Notes: generated from the sequence alone by a model not told the origin. DNA of 64,000 bases from Orientallactaga sibirica (GCA_036365145.1 JAEOAD010000031.1:8466001-8530000); one strand, 5' to 3'; positions 31,437-43,540 are shown, counted from the first letter of the stretch. Program-made: numbers and translations.

Positions 31437-32698
31437 TTTGTCATTTCTGCACATAGCCAAGAATGTGTGGTGACCATGCTGTTACAGAGAAACATACCTC
31501 AGCTGGGCTCTTTTGGCTGCTACTTTCCAGCTGGGGGATATTGGACAATGCTTTGAGATTCCTCAAATCTCATTTTTCCCATGCTGTCCAAACAAGGACA
31601 ACAATTCGGTCTGAGTAGTGGTAAATAAACGTTATACTAAGAAGCATTTGGCATAAAGCCTGGATGGACTATCACATCTATCCACCTCACTGTTTTCATC
31701 TCCTGTTCAGAAACATATCTCCAGCTCTTCCACCTGGATGGGGCAGACATGAGCTATTTTGAGGGGCTGGGTGGCCACAGTTATGAGTAGACTAGAGGCT
31801 GACATAGCTAACCCTTATTCCCAGTGGGTATGTTTGATGCTGGAAAGCTCTCAGTTGATGAAAGGATACATGAGTAAGCTAAGAGTTTTCTTAGTGGAAT
31901 GTTTGTTCCATAAAGGAGTAATTAAGTGGACACTGTGGAGTGGGTTTCAAAGCCTAGAACCCAATTTCCCAGAAGTCTTTGAGGGTTAGGACAACTGATT
32001 TTCCCAGGAGTCCTGAGATGCTAAGAGAATTGACTCAAACTTTACGTGTGTCTGTGTTCAATCAAAGGAAAATGTGGCCTGAAAGGAACTGTGTTAACCT
32101 TGTGGTTCAGCCTACCCTTCTATTAAGCAAGTAATACACTTGCCCCTGCCCCCAACCTCTTTCCACCTGGGAGATCAACTGCTGTAGAGTACTTGGAAGC
32201 AGTCTGATGAGTGCGAAAAGAAGACCTCAAATTAAAAACAAAGTTTCATCACCGTCATTACTGTTTCCTACCCTTAATTTCTGTAATTTGGTGGTCTGTA
32301 TAATTACAGCATAAAGACATGATTGTTTAGGTCTTGCCTAACAAGTCATTTGCACATAACAATGTTATTGTATAGTAACCTGTAGAAATCTGCATTTAAT
32401 TGTGGTGGCTGACTTGTGTCCTTGCCCCCAGTTTTTAGCTCTTCCTGTGTGGTAGGAACCATTTCTCAGTGTCTGGGCTCATGTTGCTAAGATGTGCAGG
32501 TTTCATAACCGCAAGGCTGTGGTAGAAATTATCACACAGATTAGAGTGAGCATTGTAGCTACAGGCATCCTTAATGTGCACTTTGATGTTACTTGAGCCT
32601 TCATGCACCCAATAAATGCATATCAAAATGTACATTCCAGGCACTATTATAGGTGCTTGAGGGTATCATTGGAAAATGAAAAGATGTTAGTAATCCCT
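31437..32698. other. Repeat-free stretch with palindromic motifs
   Basis: No gene or repeat is recognised. Between 32240 and 32410 there are an 8-bp inverted pair (CTGTAATT at 32281-32288, AATTACAG at 32302-32309) and a SOX-like palindrome (ACAAT-GTT-ATTGT at 32359-32371). A regulatory role is only a suggestion. The 76-codon frame at 31759-31989 has no known domain. Confidence 0.45.
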
Positions 32699-32708
32699 AG
32701 TGTGTGTA

Positions 32709-32759
<51 letters not shown>
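32699..32759. repeat. Compound (GT)n-(GA)n microsatellite
   Basis: (GT)n with one TA step is followed directly by (GA)n with AA and GG interruptions. Confidence 0.95.
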
Positions 32760-32760
<1 letters not shown>

Positions 32761-33074
32761 AGAGAGGATTAGACAAGACACAAAGTAGTAAAATACAAAG
32801 TATGTTACATGGTAGTAAATGTTACAGAGAAAAATAAAATAGAGTAATAAAATAGGCAAGCATCACTGTAAGGGTTACATTTCATTACAGAGCTGAAGAG
32901 ATGAGGTGGGTACAAATAGTGAAATCTGATGAAGAAGAATTCTAAGCAGAACAATGGACGCTAAGGTAGACATGCTCTGGAGGCCAGTACAACTCCTCTG
33001 AGGTGAGCCAATGGCACTGTGCTGGGAGACGAGGCCAGAGAATGATGGCGACAAGATTAAGAATTGAAGGAATT

Positions 33075-33220
33075 GGTAAAGTATGGACCAGGGACCAGAT
33101 CAGACTGGCTATGTTCTTTTATAAATAAAGTTTTATTGACACACAGTGATGCTCATTTGTTTTTGTATTGTTTATGGCACGTGTAAAACTATATTGGCAA
33201 GTTCTGTGACTGTGACAGAT
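33075..33220 (-). mobile_element. hAT-type MITE fragment, minus strand
   Basis: ATAAATAAAGTTTTATTGAC, GTTTTTGTATTGTTTATGGC and TGTGACTGTGACAGA are the reverse of the element at 39893-40112. The family is an ancient non-autonomous hAT-Charlie-type transposon whose ends resemble CAGGGGTCGGCAAAC. Confidence 0.65.
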
Positions 33221-33711
33221 ACTGGGAAATGAAAATAAGTCCTACAAAACCTGAAATAGTTACTAGCTGGCTGCCCTTTACAGAAAAGGTTTACTGGACC
33301 CTAGAACAGGGAATTGTAGGCCTTATTTCCTGTCTCCTCCACATCAGACAGTATGCTGTAGATATAGAGGTGAATGAATTTAATGCATGTCCTCATGCTG
33401 CCAACAGTGTAGTGTAGTGGGGTGTAAGACATTTGGACAGAGAACTAAAACACAGTTCTATGTTCTGTGTATTGCTAGGGGTCTCAGAATAAGAAAATCA
33501 ACTTAGAAAACTTTTACATTATCTATTAAAGCAAGACATATTTATGTACTATGATATAACAATTCCAGTCCAGCCTTTCCCACTCAAAATAAATACTTAC
33601 ATTTAAAAGGTAGACATAAAAATGATCCTAGAAACTTTATTCATAGTATCTTCCCAAGTAAGCTGAACTTAGAATATCTATTAACATTTAACATTAAAAT
33701 TTGAATGGATG

Positions 33712-33860
33712 AGTTGGGGAGATTGTTTGCAAAGTCTGACTTTCTAGGTTTGATTACCAGTTACATGTATAAAGCCAGACGCACAAAGTGATGCATGTAA
33801 ATGACAAAAGGCCCTGATGTACCCATACTTTTTCTCTCCCTTTCGACTAAATTTATAAAT
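33712..33860 (+). mobile_element. Degraded DIP-like SINE
   Basis: GTTGGGGAGATTGTTTGC lacks most of the A-box region. TTCTAGGTTTGATTACCAG and GCCAGACGCACAAAGTGATG keep the B-box side and the body. The tail is CTCTCCC without an A-rich run. Confidence 0.75.
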
Positions 33861-34152
33861 ATGAAAAAATGAGTGGATAACTGAAATTTGGTCAAATCAT
33901 ACATCACAATGAAAAAGAATACACAAGTATGCAGATGATGTCACAAACAATATGATATTGAATGAAGAATATGGATATGTAAGCCTGTATTACATGATTT
34001 TTATGTATATGTTTAAGGAAAACTGATGTATTCAAATAGAAGGCAGATGAATAATTATCACTGGTTATCTGATTGGGTAGCATACTTCCGATTATGTAAA
34101 CATCTATAGAATGATCTGAGTAAAATCATGTGACTGTATATAAAAATAAAAA

Positions 34153-34353
34153 TTGGGGGATAGAGAAATGGCTTAGTGGTTAAGGCACTTGCTTGCAAAG
34201 CCAAAGGACCCAGGTTTGATTCCCCAAGACCCATGTAAGCCAGATGCACAGGGGGCACAAGCATCTGGAGTTCATTTGTAGAGGCTGGAGGCCCTGGCAT
34301 GCCTATTCTTTCTCTGTGTCTGCCTCTCTATCTCAAATAAAGAAAGAAAAGAA

Positions 34354-34389
<36 letters not shown>

Positions 34390-34390
34390 A
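34153..34390 (+). mobile_element. DIP-like SINE with (GAAA)n tail
   Basis: GGGGGATAGAGAAATGGCTT head, GGTTTGATTCCCC B box and CAGATGCACAGGGGGCACAA body. The tail has turned into a (GAAA)n array at 34341-34389. Confidence 0.92.
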
Positions 34391-34649
34391 CATTTAAAAA
34401 TAACTCATGAAGCTCTACACTTTAAATTTGTGTTATTCAAGTTATGTCTGTACTCACCTGTAAAAATGAATGTATTTCCTCCAGTATATAGGCTTGTGCA
34501 ATGCTATGAACAGTGCAGGAAATGAAAGTGTCAGTCCCTGGAGGAGGCAGGATTATTTCATAATGGAGACAAATTTTGAGTTTAAGGATTACTATTTTTC
34601 TAGAATGGACCAGAGTTAAGAAGATCTTTCACAATGGATAGTGCAAATG

Positions 34650-35560
34650 AAAGGGTTTGAAAAACAATTCTTATTCATGTCACTCTAGAAAAGCAGTAGT
34701 GTTTGTGGTCCAGTCCAATATACCACTGTCTCCATCTACTTCCTCTCACTTCCCATGCTTGTGCATTTTGTTTCATCATTATTTTGTTTTCATCTTATCC
34801 ACTTACTGTATTTTTCAACTCAAGAACTTGTTGGGGTCTTTTATTATTATATGGAAAATATCATTCATATACCATTAACATCTCCTCTCCACAGTGTGGT
34901 TTTGGATCTAGTTACAAGATGTGCAACACTACCACTCTAGTTCCAGAATACTTTGATTGCCTCTGAAACAAAGCCCGTATACATTACTAGTCCCCTCATT
35001 TCCCCTGTCTTACTCCATGGCAACATGTCATATGCTTTCTTCTCCAGTTGATTTTCCTACACTAAGCATCTTGCATAAATCAAATTATAGACTATGTGAC
35101 CACTTGTGTTTGGTTTCTTTCACTTAGCACATTTGCAAAGCCTGTCATATTGTAGTATTGCTGACTAATATCTCATTCTATAAATAGACTTATACCTTGC
35201 TTAGCCACATATGAGTTGATAGACATTGGGTTGCTTCTACTTTCATAATAGTAATGCTTCTATGAACACAAGTGTCCAAGTTCCTGTGCAGGAATGTGGT
35301 GTTAGTTGTCTTGGTGATGTTCCTAGACATGGAACTGTGGTCTTCTGATGACTCTGTTGTACATTTTCAGGAACTCTCAGAGGCAGTACTATTCACCTTC
35401 TTACCAGCAATGTAAGAGGATTCCAATGTCTTAGCATTCTCATCTTGACTTATTAAACAGTCTTTATTATTATTATGACAGTCATCCTGGTGGGCATGAA
35501 GTAAGACTCATTGTGATTTTTTAAAAAATATTTTATTTATATTTATTTGAGAGAGAGAAG

Positions 35561-35606
<46 letters not shown>

Positions 35607-36780
35607 GAGAGAAAATGGGCGCTCCAGGGCCTCCAGCCACTGCAAATGAACTCTAGATGCATGTACCCCCTTGTGCATCTGGCTTATGTGGGTCCTGGAG
35701 AATCGAACTGGGATCCTTTGGCTTTGCAGGCAAATGCTTTATCTGCTAAGCCATCTCTCCAGCCCCTCATTGTGATCATTTTGATTTGCACTTCCCAAAT
35801 GACCAATGATCATGGAAAGTCATCTTAGTCATGTAGATCTTCAATGTTTTTAATAATTTTACCAAGTTATTAGTGTGCAAGTCTTTTGTTTAATTATTCT
35901 GACTATTTTTTTGGTGCTATTGCAAATTAGAATTCTTTTCTCCTTTTCATTTTTAGATTATTCTTTGTTATATGAAAATATAACTAATTCTTATTCATTT
36001 TGTGTCCAATGCATATTATTGCTTTTGTAGTTATATTATAGACAGGAGAAAAAATATTACAAATAAAAATGCCTGAATGATGGTTTGTATTTGTTACTGT
36101 AGTTATCTTTACCATTGTCTATATTTATTCATGTGGATTCAAGTTACTGTGGAGTGTCCTTTGATTTTAACTTGAAGGACTCTTTTTAGTATTTCTTGTA
36201 ATTCAGAAATGCTAGCTACAACTTCTTTCAGTTTTTCTCCATCTAGGGATGTCTTAATTTGTCTTGTATTTTGGGTGCAGTTCATCATCTGACAATTCTC
36301 TGAGAATCAGGTTTGGGGTGAGTGACAATTCCTTCCTCAGCTTTATCTTGCTCTCCTCACTGGCTGTGATGTTTCCACTTTGAACTTGGTCAGTTATTTC
36401 TCAAGGTTAAAACACAGTGGGCAAGTAGGCTATGTGATGTAGATGAGTTAAATGGCCACAAAGCTTACCACTCTTCTTTTTGAGATTTTTAACTTTTTTT
36501 TTTGTTTTGCATAATTGCTAACAAGATTGCTGAAACTTTTGGTTCATTTGCAAAGTTCTCAAATAGCTGATCTTCCCACTTCATCCCACCATCCCATGAG
36601 TTTTCTCATTGCTTTTATGGAGAAGAGACTTTTTGGGTGGCAATGCTGCAAGTTTTTGCTAACTTCCTCCTTTTTTTTGAATGTGTTTGTAGCATTAATG
36701 GAGAAGTGTTCTGAAGAGAGCTTGCCATTGATTTGGAGGAGAGAGCACAAGTGCAGGTGTCATAGAGTCTGGATAAATTG
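34650..36780 (-). mobile_element. Ancient LINE-1 fragment, antisense, with DIP insertion
   Basis: On the plus strand the text reads as antisense L1M. TTGGTTTCTTTCACTTAGCA, GTTGATAGACATTGGGTTGC, CCAGCAATGTAAGAGGATTC, TGATTTGCACTTCCCAAATG and TTTTAGTATTTCTTGTAATT occur in the order familiar from antisense ancient L1. A DIP SINE interrupts at 35518-35765. The part after about 36100 is less certain. Confidence 0.7.
35518..35765 (-). mobile_element. DIP-like SINE, minus strand, 11-bp duplication
   Basis: A near-complete copy with an A-rich start (AAAATATTTTATTTATATTT), a (GA)n run at 35549-35612, GCTCCAGGGCCTCCAGCC, CATCTGGCTTATGTGG and GCTAAGCCATCTCTCCAGCC. CTCATTGTGAT is duplicated at 35507-35517 and 35766-35776, and the host L1 text resumes immediately. 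Confidence 0.95.
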
Positions 36781-36789
36781 TTAATGTCC

Positions 36790-37435
36790 TGCCACTCAAA
36801 TTGCTGTCTAAGGTTCTACAGATTTGTTACGTTGGAAGGTGTCAGGAGTGGAGAATCTCTTGTCCCCCTTTTATCTGTGAAATTTATATTTGCAAAGGGC
36901 TTCTTGGGGATTCATATGTGCTAATGTCATGAACTTCTTGCTAGGTGCAATAATGCCAGCGACTGCTACCAGAACCTCTGCACCCTAATCATAGTTGCTG
37001 AATACACAGGTTTAGTTTTCTCTTATAGGCTAGCCAGTGTGTGTGCAAGGAGCCTTGCTCCCATCTGGTGGCACTGGGAGTCTTATGACTTTGTGACACC
37101 ATCACAGAAAAAATTTAACTTGAAAGTTTTCCCTTGAAAGGAAGAAGGAACTGGAACTAGTATATTTTCCTTAATGACTTAAATGACTCCACAGCCAAGA
37201 AGTGACAAAATTTCTCACAGACCATTGTCATGAACTAGTGACACTGGGAACCTTAACATGGTCTTGGCTACCCACTCCCCTTCAGAGAGGTTTGCATGAC
37301 CCACCCATGTTTGGAGGTGGCAAAGTTCAATCTTTAGGAAAAACATAGAAAAGGTAGGAAGAAATTATAATTTCTTTTGGAACTTAAAATTGCACTGGGC
37401 CCAATGAGTAAATAAAAATGAAAGGAATAGGTATA
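36790..37435. other. No gene seen
   Basis: Nothing is classifiable. Frames are short, and no splice-like or promoter-like cluster is evident. Confidence 0.45.
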
Positions 37436-37449
37436 AGAAGAAAGGAGAG

Positions 37450-37673
37450 GACTGGAGAGATGGCTTAGTGGTTAACGTGCTTGCCTGCAAAGCTAAAGGA
37501 CCCACTTTACATTCCCTAGGATTCACATAAGCCAGATGCACAAGGTGGTGCATGTGTCTGGAGTTCGTTTGCAGTGGCTGGAGGCCCTGGCATGCCCATT
37601 CTCTCTCTCCCTGCCTCTTTATCTCTCGCTCTCTAAAATAAATAAATAAATAAAAACTAAAATATTTTAAAAG
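37450..37673 (+). mobile_element. DIP-like SINE with perfect 14-bp duplication
   Basis: GACTGGAGAGATGGCTTAGT head, CAGATGCACAAGGTGGTGCA body, CTCTCTC and (AATA)n tail. AGAAGAAAGGAGAG occurs at 37436-37449 and 37674-37687 without mismatch, indicating a fairly young insertion. Confidence 0.95.
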
Positions 37674-37689
37674 AGAAGAAAGGAGAGCA

Positions 37690-39309
37690 TTAGTTTCATA
37701 TGCACAATAGTCTAAGAAGAACTAAGAAGCAAAATTTATTCAAAGATATTTCATAAGTGCCTCTGCTCTTATTATATTCTTGAGTAACAATTTAGCAGAA
37801 CAGCTTTTCTGAGAGTCTGATTCAGATAGATTCAATAGATTGGAAGTGTGAAATCTGAGATTGTCTGATATGGCCAATTTACAGGTCGTTATTGAGTGAA
37901 AATAGGTTGTCACTTTCCTGCCCAGTGAGACGTAGTGGGACGTGTTGTATGAATGTAAGATTGGGCATTTGGAGGTCTCACTTTTAATCCCAACTCCATT
38001 TGGCATTCATTGCTGGATTTCAAAGCAGATCCTTAACACCACTGAGCCTTGCTGAGGAAACCAGTGGCACTTAACCCTGCTGGTCCATGAGAATCATCCA
38101 TAAACCTTTCAAAAAAAAAAATACCAGGTCAATGACTCTGTCCATGGAGATGGGACCAGATAGATACCCACATAATGCTAGATTAAGACCCTACAGCTCA
38201 TCCTGGTGTCCTGAAGCTTTAGTGTGCAGAAAGCTCCCAGGAGGGTCTTGCTAAAATGCATGCTTTTGTGTGTGTGTGTGTGAGACACGTGGTCTCGATT
38301 CCTAACAATCTCAGAGGTAGTGCTGCTGTTGTTGTTCTAGGATTCACCTAAACCCAGGTAATCTGAATAGCTCATGGTTTTCAGTCAAAAGACTGCTTCT
38401 GCTAATGTAACCACATTTTCCAGTGATGCTACTAGCATGCTTGAACAGGCTGTGTAGGCTCAGAAAAGCCTCAAGAGAAGTGAAATGTTTGCACTCAAGG
38501 GCTGATCGACTGCTTACCCCAGGGCATCAGCCAGAGGTGTGAGTCTGCTCAGCTCATCTCTCATGTCAGCACTCTCCTTCCAGCTAGGGCAGGCAATGTG
38601 GCCTCTGGGGACACTAGGCAGACTGATAAAAGATCAGAAGGGGTGATGTTAGGTCATGCATCAACACAAGCTCGGCTGAGCCACTGGCCAATGAGGAAGG
38701 GAAGAGGGAGAGAGTCGGGGAATGGGATCCAGTTAGCAACCAGGAAGCCAGCCAGACACTACCACATGCATTACACCATTTATTTTTGTGAAGGTCCAAA
38801 AAAGGCTGATGTGATTAACCTCATTTTCTAGATTAGAAAATTGCACCTCAAAAAAGGTAAATCTCTTTGTCAGCCAAGGAAGCATTGGTGTGACGCACAA
38901 ACCCACCTTCTTCCCATTACAGCTCATCGAGTGTTGTATTTTCAGCTGTGATGTTGACGGACAGAGGAAGTAGGGTGCCATGGTGCCCTCCCTTTCAGTG
39001 ACATGTTGTGATGGTCATGATGCTGGCAGCGTTTGCCTCATGGTTTCGTCTAGTACTTCCCATTCTTCACAGTTTATGTGCATGCCGGAAAGCAAGAGGA
39101 TGTAAAAACTACGGAAGAGGAAACCGAGAGTTCCAAATTCATCAAGATTGTTTTCTTGGTTCTTTCCCTCCTCTGGAGCCCACGGTTTGCAAGGGGAATG
39201 GAAAGGAAAATATAATGTTTTAATTTGCTATGTTATCATGCATATTTCCTCTCACTCCTTAGCTTTCTCTGCTCCAGTTAAACTTTCCCGAGTAGAATTT
39301 CTTACATGT
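37690..39309. other. No gene; scattered ancient SINE/DNA debris
   Basis: A possible MIR in plus orientation lies at about 37955-38060. A possible MER5A-like fragment lies at about 38060-38165 (GGTCCATGAGAATCATCCA). A probable MIR in minus orientation lies at 38795-38925 (CATTTTCTAGATTAGAAAAT). A short (GT)n lies at 38268-38283. Frames over this stretch are chance. Confidence 0.45.
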
Positions 39310-39637
39310 GTGGATGTGGTGTACATATATGTGTCTGTGTGTTCATAGGTGTGTGAGTGTACATGGTGCTGCAGGTGTGTGCATGTGTGTGTAGGGGAGG
39401 CGAGGCAGAGGTAGAGTTTGAGGGTCTTTCTCAGGTGCCTTCCACTTCTCACTGAACCTAGAACTAGACTAGCTAATGAGGAGCTCTAGGCATTTTTTGT
39501 GTCAGCCTCCCCAGTGCTGGGCTTACAGACATGCAATACCATGGCAAGTATTTCAAGTGGTTTCTGGTGATCCAAATTTGGTCCTCATGCTTGTGCATCA
39601 GGCTCTTTATCCACTCAGCCATCTCCCCATTCCTAAG
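39310..39637 (-). mobile_element. B4-type SINE, minus strand
   Basis: A GT-rich leader is followed by a diverged middle, CAGCCTCCCCAGTGCTGGGC, and the ID/tRNA-like end GGTCCTCATGCTTGTGCATC...CACTCAGCCATCTCCCC. This is the usual reversed order of B4 (ID-B1 dimer) copies. Confidence 0.75.
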
Positions 39638-39892
39638 TAGAATTCCTTGGAGACATGTTCCTTATGTGTCTGCTCATTTCCCTTAGGTAACCCCATGACT
39701 TTTCTCTTTCACCTCTCAGTCATGGCTCCAATGCCCTTTCTTCCATGCACAGTTCTCTGACCTTCCTGTCTGCAATAGCTGTCCTTATGACAACAACTCC
39801 ATAATTAATCAGTTCTCCAAACTTGATTTATTTACTATGGGATTCATTTTTTTTTATTTTTAAATCTCCTTATGTCTCACTGTTCACTAGAG

Positions 39893-40112
39893 CAGTGGTT
39901 TGCAAACTTGTTTTGAAAGGGGCAGATAAATATTTTAGGCTTTGTGGAAAAAGTGGTCTCTGTTGTAGCTATACAGCTCTGTTTTTATAGCAGCCATAAC
40001 AAAATGTAAGTGAACCAATGTGGCTATGTGCACCTAAAACTGTACTTATAAAAATAGGCAGTAAGTTAAGTTTGGTGTCCTGGCCATTGCTTGCTGACCT
40101 TTGAGCTGTCTA
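39893..40112 (+). mobile_element. hAT-type MITE
   Basis: AGTGGTTTGCAAACTTGTTT opens it, then GGCAGATAAATATTTTAGGC, GTGGTCTCTGTTGTAGCT and TGGCTATGTGCACCTAAAAC, closing with CATTGCTTGCTGACCTTTG. The ends are a degraded inverted repeat (GTTTGCAAAC / TTGCTGACC). A relative lies at 33075-33220 in the opposite orientation. Confidence 0.75.
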
Positions 40113-40374
40113 ACAAATGAGTCTTCTGAGGGTATGATCTTACCTCCAGGAATATTCCTAATGCCAAACTTCAATCAATGCTTACTATCGAGTGTCATTT
40201 CATGAGTGTATTTTCAAATGAATAAATGGGTGTGTGAATGAATCTACTGCCTCAGGAAACGGGTGCCATAAGAAAATTCAGACAACTAAGTAAGTTAAGT
40301 ATGCAATCCCATCTGCAGAGATAGTGCATTATATCGACTGCCATGTCTTATCTTAACTCAGAAAACAATTTGAG

Positions 40375-40600
40375 AGCTGAGGATGTAGCTCAGTTGGTAG
40401 AGTACTTGCCTAACATGCCTGCAGCACTGGTTTGATCCTCAGAACTATGCAAAATGGACTTGGTGGTGCATACCTCTAATCCTAGCACCGAGAAAGTAGA
40501 GGCAGGAGGATCAGAAGTTCCAGGTCATCCTCAAATAGATATCAGGTTTGGGACCAGTCTGGGATTCATGTGACTACATCTCATCTTTTTTTAAGTATAG
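40375..40600 (+). mobile_element. ID-B1 dimer SINE (B4-like), plus strand
   Basis: A tRNA-Ala-like head (GATGTAGCTCAGTTGGTAGA, then GGTTTGATCCTC) is joined to a B1-like half (TGGTGGTGCATACCTCTAAT, GAGGCAGGAGGATCAG). The head can look like a tRNA gene, but its lack of a complete acceptor stem and the fused B1 part show it is a SINE. Confidence 0.85.
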
Positions 40601-42117
40601 AGAATTAAAGGAAAGTACCAGAAAGATGCACAATGAATACTGGGGAGGATCTCTCTGATGGGTTTACTATCCCCTGTCCTTTCTGAGCTAAGCGTGGACT
40701 AGGTTTACAGGTCTAGGGTGACAAAGTCAGCAGAGAGCTTTAGAGAGCTATGAAGAGAGAAAGCTTGTTCTCTATCTCATTTGGACTTAGGAGTAGGAAT
40801 AACATGGATCATGCTGTAGGGATAGCAGAGATGGTAAACTGGAAAGTGTGGCACAAAGTCTTCTCATCTGTACAGAGCTTTAACTTGTCTAATGTTCCCA
40901 AGCCAAGATTTATTGGGTCACTGTGTATCTACAGACAGCTCATCTCTGACCCATGCCCAGAGGGTTTGGGGATGGGAATAAGGACAAAGCTCTCTCAGAT
41001 GCTAGCTTGAACCACTGACTGGAATCCTAGAAAAACTGAGGCCTTTTTACAAGATGTCAGAATCAGACATATGCCATTTCCCCATTGTGATATCACAAGA
41101 ACATAAATGGGCTGCTTCAGGGGTCCAGCTTCTGTACAGCCACACAGTGTTTGTACTTAGAAACTCCTGTGCTTGACCTTGCCATTGCCATTCTGAAAGC
41201 TTTAATAATATTTGAAGAGCAGCTTCACATTTTCATATTTCCTTACAAATGATGAACTGGGGGGGTAGTTCAATATAAACACACTAGAGGAGATGTTATC
41301 TGTGACTGAACTGAGAGAGAACTTTGAACGGACTCAGCTTACCTGAAATTACTGAAATTTAAGTTTTTCCAGAAGCACAATAGTGTTTTAAAACAGATTC
41401 ATTAGCTATGAAAATAAAAGAATTTGAAATTCTGTTATTGTTCATTAGTAGGCCCAGATCTTTGTTCTCCACTGATGAGCAGGAAGAGAGCTGAAGAGAG
41501 ATGGTTAGATAATTCCTAGCAGATTAACTGAAGTCCCGATTGAGTTTTAATTCTTTTTGAAAATATTAGAAAATTGAATTCTCTGTCTCTAAGATACTTG
41601 TCCAGAATTATCACATGTTTGAGCGAGACATCAGGGTCATTTTGGAGCACTGGGGAACTACCTAATTCGTATTCCTTGCATGGCCCTGTGAATTAAACAA
41701 AATCAATTTATATTCAAGAACTCAGAGCTTTAGGTCTAAGATCAAAACTTGGTTTGTGTTGAATAAGCAGATTGTGCAGTGTGGGCTGCTCCCCAGAGAG
41801 ATGAAATGAGACCAGTTTGAGGCCACTAGGAGGATGGTAGGATAAGGGGCATGACCAGTGGCAGCAAGCAGACCATCGATGTCCTTTCTGGATGAAACAA
41901 ACATTATTACCACTCCAGATGACTGGGAAATGGACACAGAAATACTCGTGTCTCATAATGATGCTATTTTCATGAGGTTCTGCATCTAGTCCAGGGTCAA
42001 GAGAACTATAATTTGCATTTTAACATGTCAATTCCTTCTTTAACAGCTTAGGGCATTGTAGCAGCTGAGTAAAGATCTGCCTTCTCTCTCTTCCTTTAGT
42101 TCATCTTTCTTTTCATG
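40601..42117. other. Repeat-poor stretch, no gene
   Basis: No exon, RNA gene or repeat is identified. The 86-codon frame at 40750-41010 and the 80-codon minus frame at 41714-41956 have no recognised domain. Confidence 0.45.
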
Positions 42118-42445
42118 TGTGTGTATATGTGTGTGCTTATATGTGTATGAGGATGTGCATGTGTGTAGGTCTGTGTGTAGAGGTCAAAGGACAAACTTGG
42201 GTGTCATGCTCAGATATGCCAATCATCTCTGTTTGAAAAAAAAGGTCTCTTATTGGCCTGCAGCTCACTGGTTGGGTTAGATTGGTTGGACCAACTAGCT
42301 TCAGGGATCTTTCTGTCTCTGCTGACCCAGGGCTGGAATTACAGGTATGTGGCACCACACATTATGTTTATGTGGATGCTAGAGACCAAACACAGGTCTT
42401 CATATTTAGATACCAAACGATTTGTAGATTGAGCTATCTATTTAT
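42118..42445 (-). mobile_element. B4-type SINE, minus strand
   Basis: GTGTGTATATGTGTGTGC leader, AGAGGTCAAAGGACAAACTT, GGTGTCATGCTCAGATATGC, GGGCTGGAATTACAGGTATG and a degraded ID end (AGACCAAACACAGGTCTTCA). All are in the reversed B4 order. Confidence 0.8.
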
Positions 42446-43170
42446 TCCAAAACTTTGTTTCCATGAAGAGTCCTCTCTACACACACTGCAAGTTTGTTTG
42501 TTTGTTTGTTTGTTTTTGAGACTTACACTCTTGAGAATATACTTATCAGGGCTTTAATAGCAAAAGGGTACTTGGTGTAAATTGTTCTGTTATCTTTGGG
42601 AAGGCACCTTAGGCAGTGGTGATGGGCCTCCACACACAGAGAGACTCTCCACAGAACTAGGATAGGTAAGAAATGGCAGGAAGTACACACCATGGGCTAA
42701 TTTTCTTAAGGATAATCTACAAAATATATTTTGGTAGAATTTCGTAAGTCCCTCAAAACTGTCATTTATGCAAACTGCATACATGATCAGAGCATGACCC
42801 TGAGTGTGAAATTTAATGTCCCCTAGTGGTTTAATGGGTAATATGTAGAATCTTCAGCTTGCCTCTAGGCTCCACCATGGGCCAGTCCTCACTTCCTTTC
42901 CACATTTATTTAGGACCTTGAAGTTTCTTACCAGCAAGACTTATCTTGAACTTTTCCTTTGGTGAATCATCTTTTCCTTCCTCCTCTGTTGTCTAGGGAT
43001 CATTTCTCCACTTTTATTTTCCTCCTGTAAAGTACCATTATCTCATCCGAACACAATTTCTACTGCATCATTTGTTCCACATTGTGCCTCATCATTGCCT
43101 CTATGAATGCCCTCTTAGCATGCTGCTGTCCAGCTTGCAATCAGAATATTCCACCAGGAGAGGCACTGAA
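42446..43170. other. No gene; short (TTTG)n
   Basis: A (TTTG)n run lies at 42494-42514. Nothing else is classifiable. Confidence 0.45.
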
Positions 43171-43310
43171 GGGCTGGAGAGATGGCTCAGTGGGTGAAGG
43201 TGTTTATTTGCTAAGCCTGACAAGGCTTGATGCTCCAGTATCCACTAAAGCCAGACGCACAAGTGACACATGTGCCTAGAGTTCGTTTGCAGTAGCAGGG
43301 GGAGAGGGGT
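43171..43310 (+). mobile_element. Truncated DIP-like SINE
   Basis: GGGCTGGAGAGATGGCTCAG is a well kept head. The body stops after GTTCGTTTGCAGTAGCAGGG without the CT and AATA tail. Confidence 0.85.
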
Positions 43311-43350
43311 TGAGAATAATTTCTCCCTTGAATTTGGCTGAAGCACGATG

Positions 43351-43363
43351 TCTTTCTTTCTTT

Positions 43364-43396
<33 letters not shown>

Positions 43397-43540
43397 GTTT
43401 TTTGAGGTAGGGTCTCACTCTAGCCCAGGCTGACCTGGAATTAACTATGTAGTCTCTGGGTGGCCTTGAACTCATGGCGATCCTCCTACCCCTGCCTCCC
43501 AAGTGCTGGGATTAAAGGCGTGCACCACCACACCTGGCTA
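43351..43540 (-). mobile_element. B1 SINE, minus strand
   Basis: A long T-run (to 43396), GAGGTAGGGTCTCACTCTAG, CTGACCTGGAATTAACTATG, CAAGTGCTGGGATTAAAGGC and TGCACCACCACACCTGGC make a near full-length, low-divergence copy. Confidence 0.95.

Larger units (their letters stand above)
33540..34470 (+). mobile_element. Ancient LINE-1 3' end fragment with two DIP SINEs
   Basis: The text (ATAACAATTCCAGTCC, TTATTCATAGTATCTTCCCA, TATTACATGATTTTTATGTA, CTACACTTTAAATTTGTG) follows the end of old L1M/HAL1-type elements. It is interrupted at 33712-33860 and 34153-34390. There is no intact frame. Confidence 0.6.

Noticed and set aside
40375..40450. A possible tRNA gene (GTAGCTCAGTTGGTAGAG)
   Set aside because: It is the tRNA-derived head of an ID-B1 dimer SINE. 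The acceptor stem does not close and a B1 half follows.
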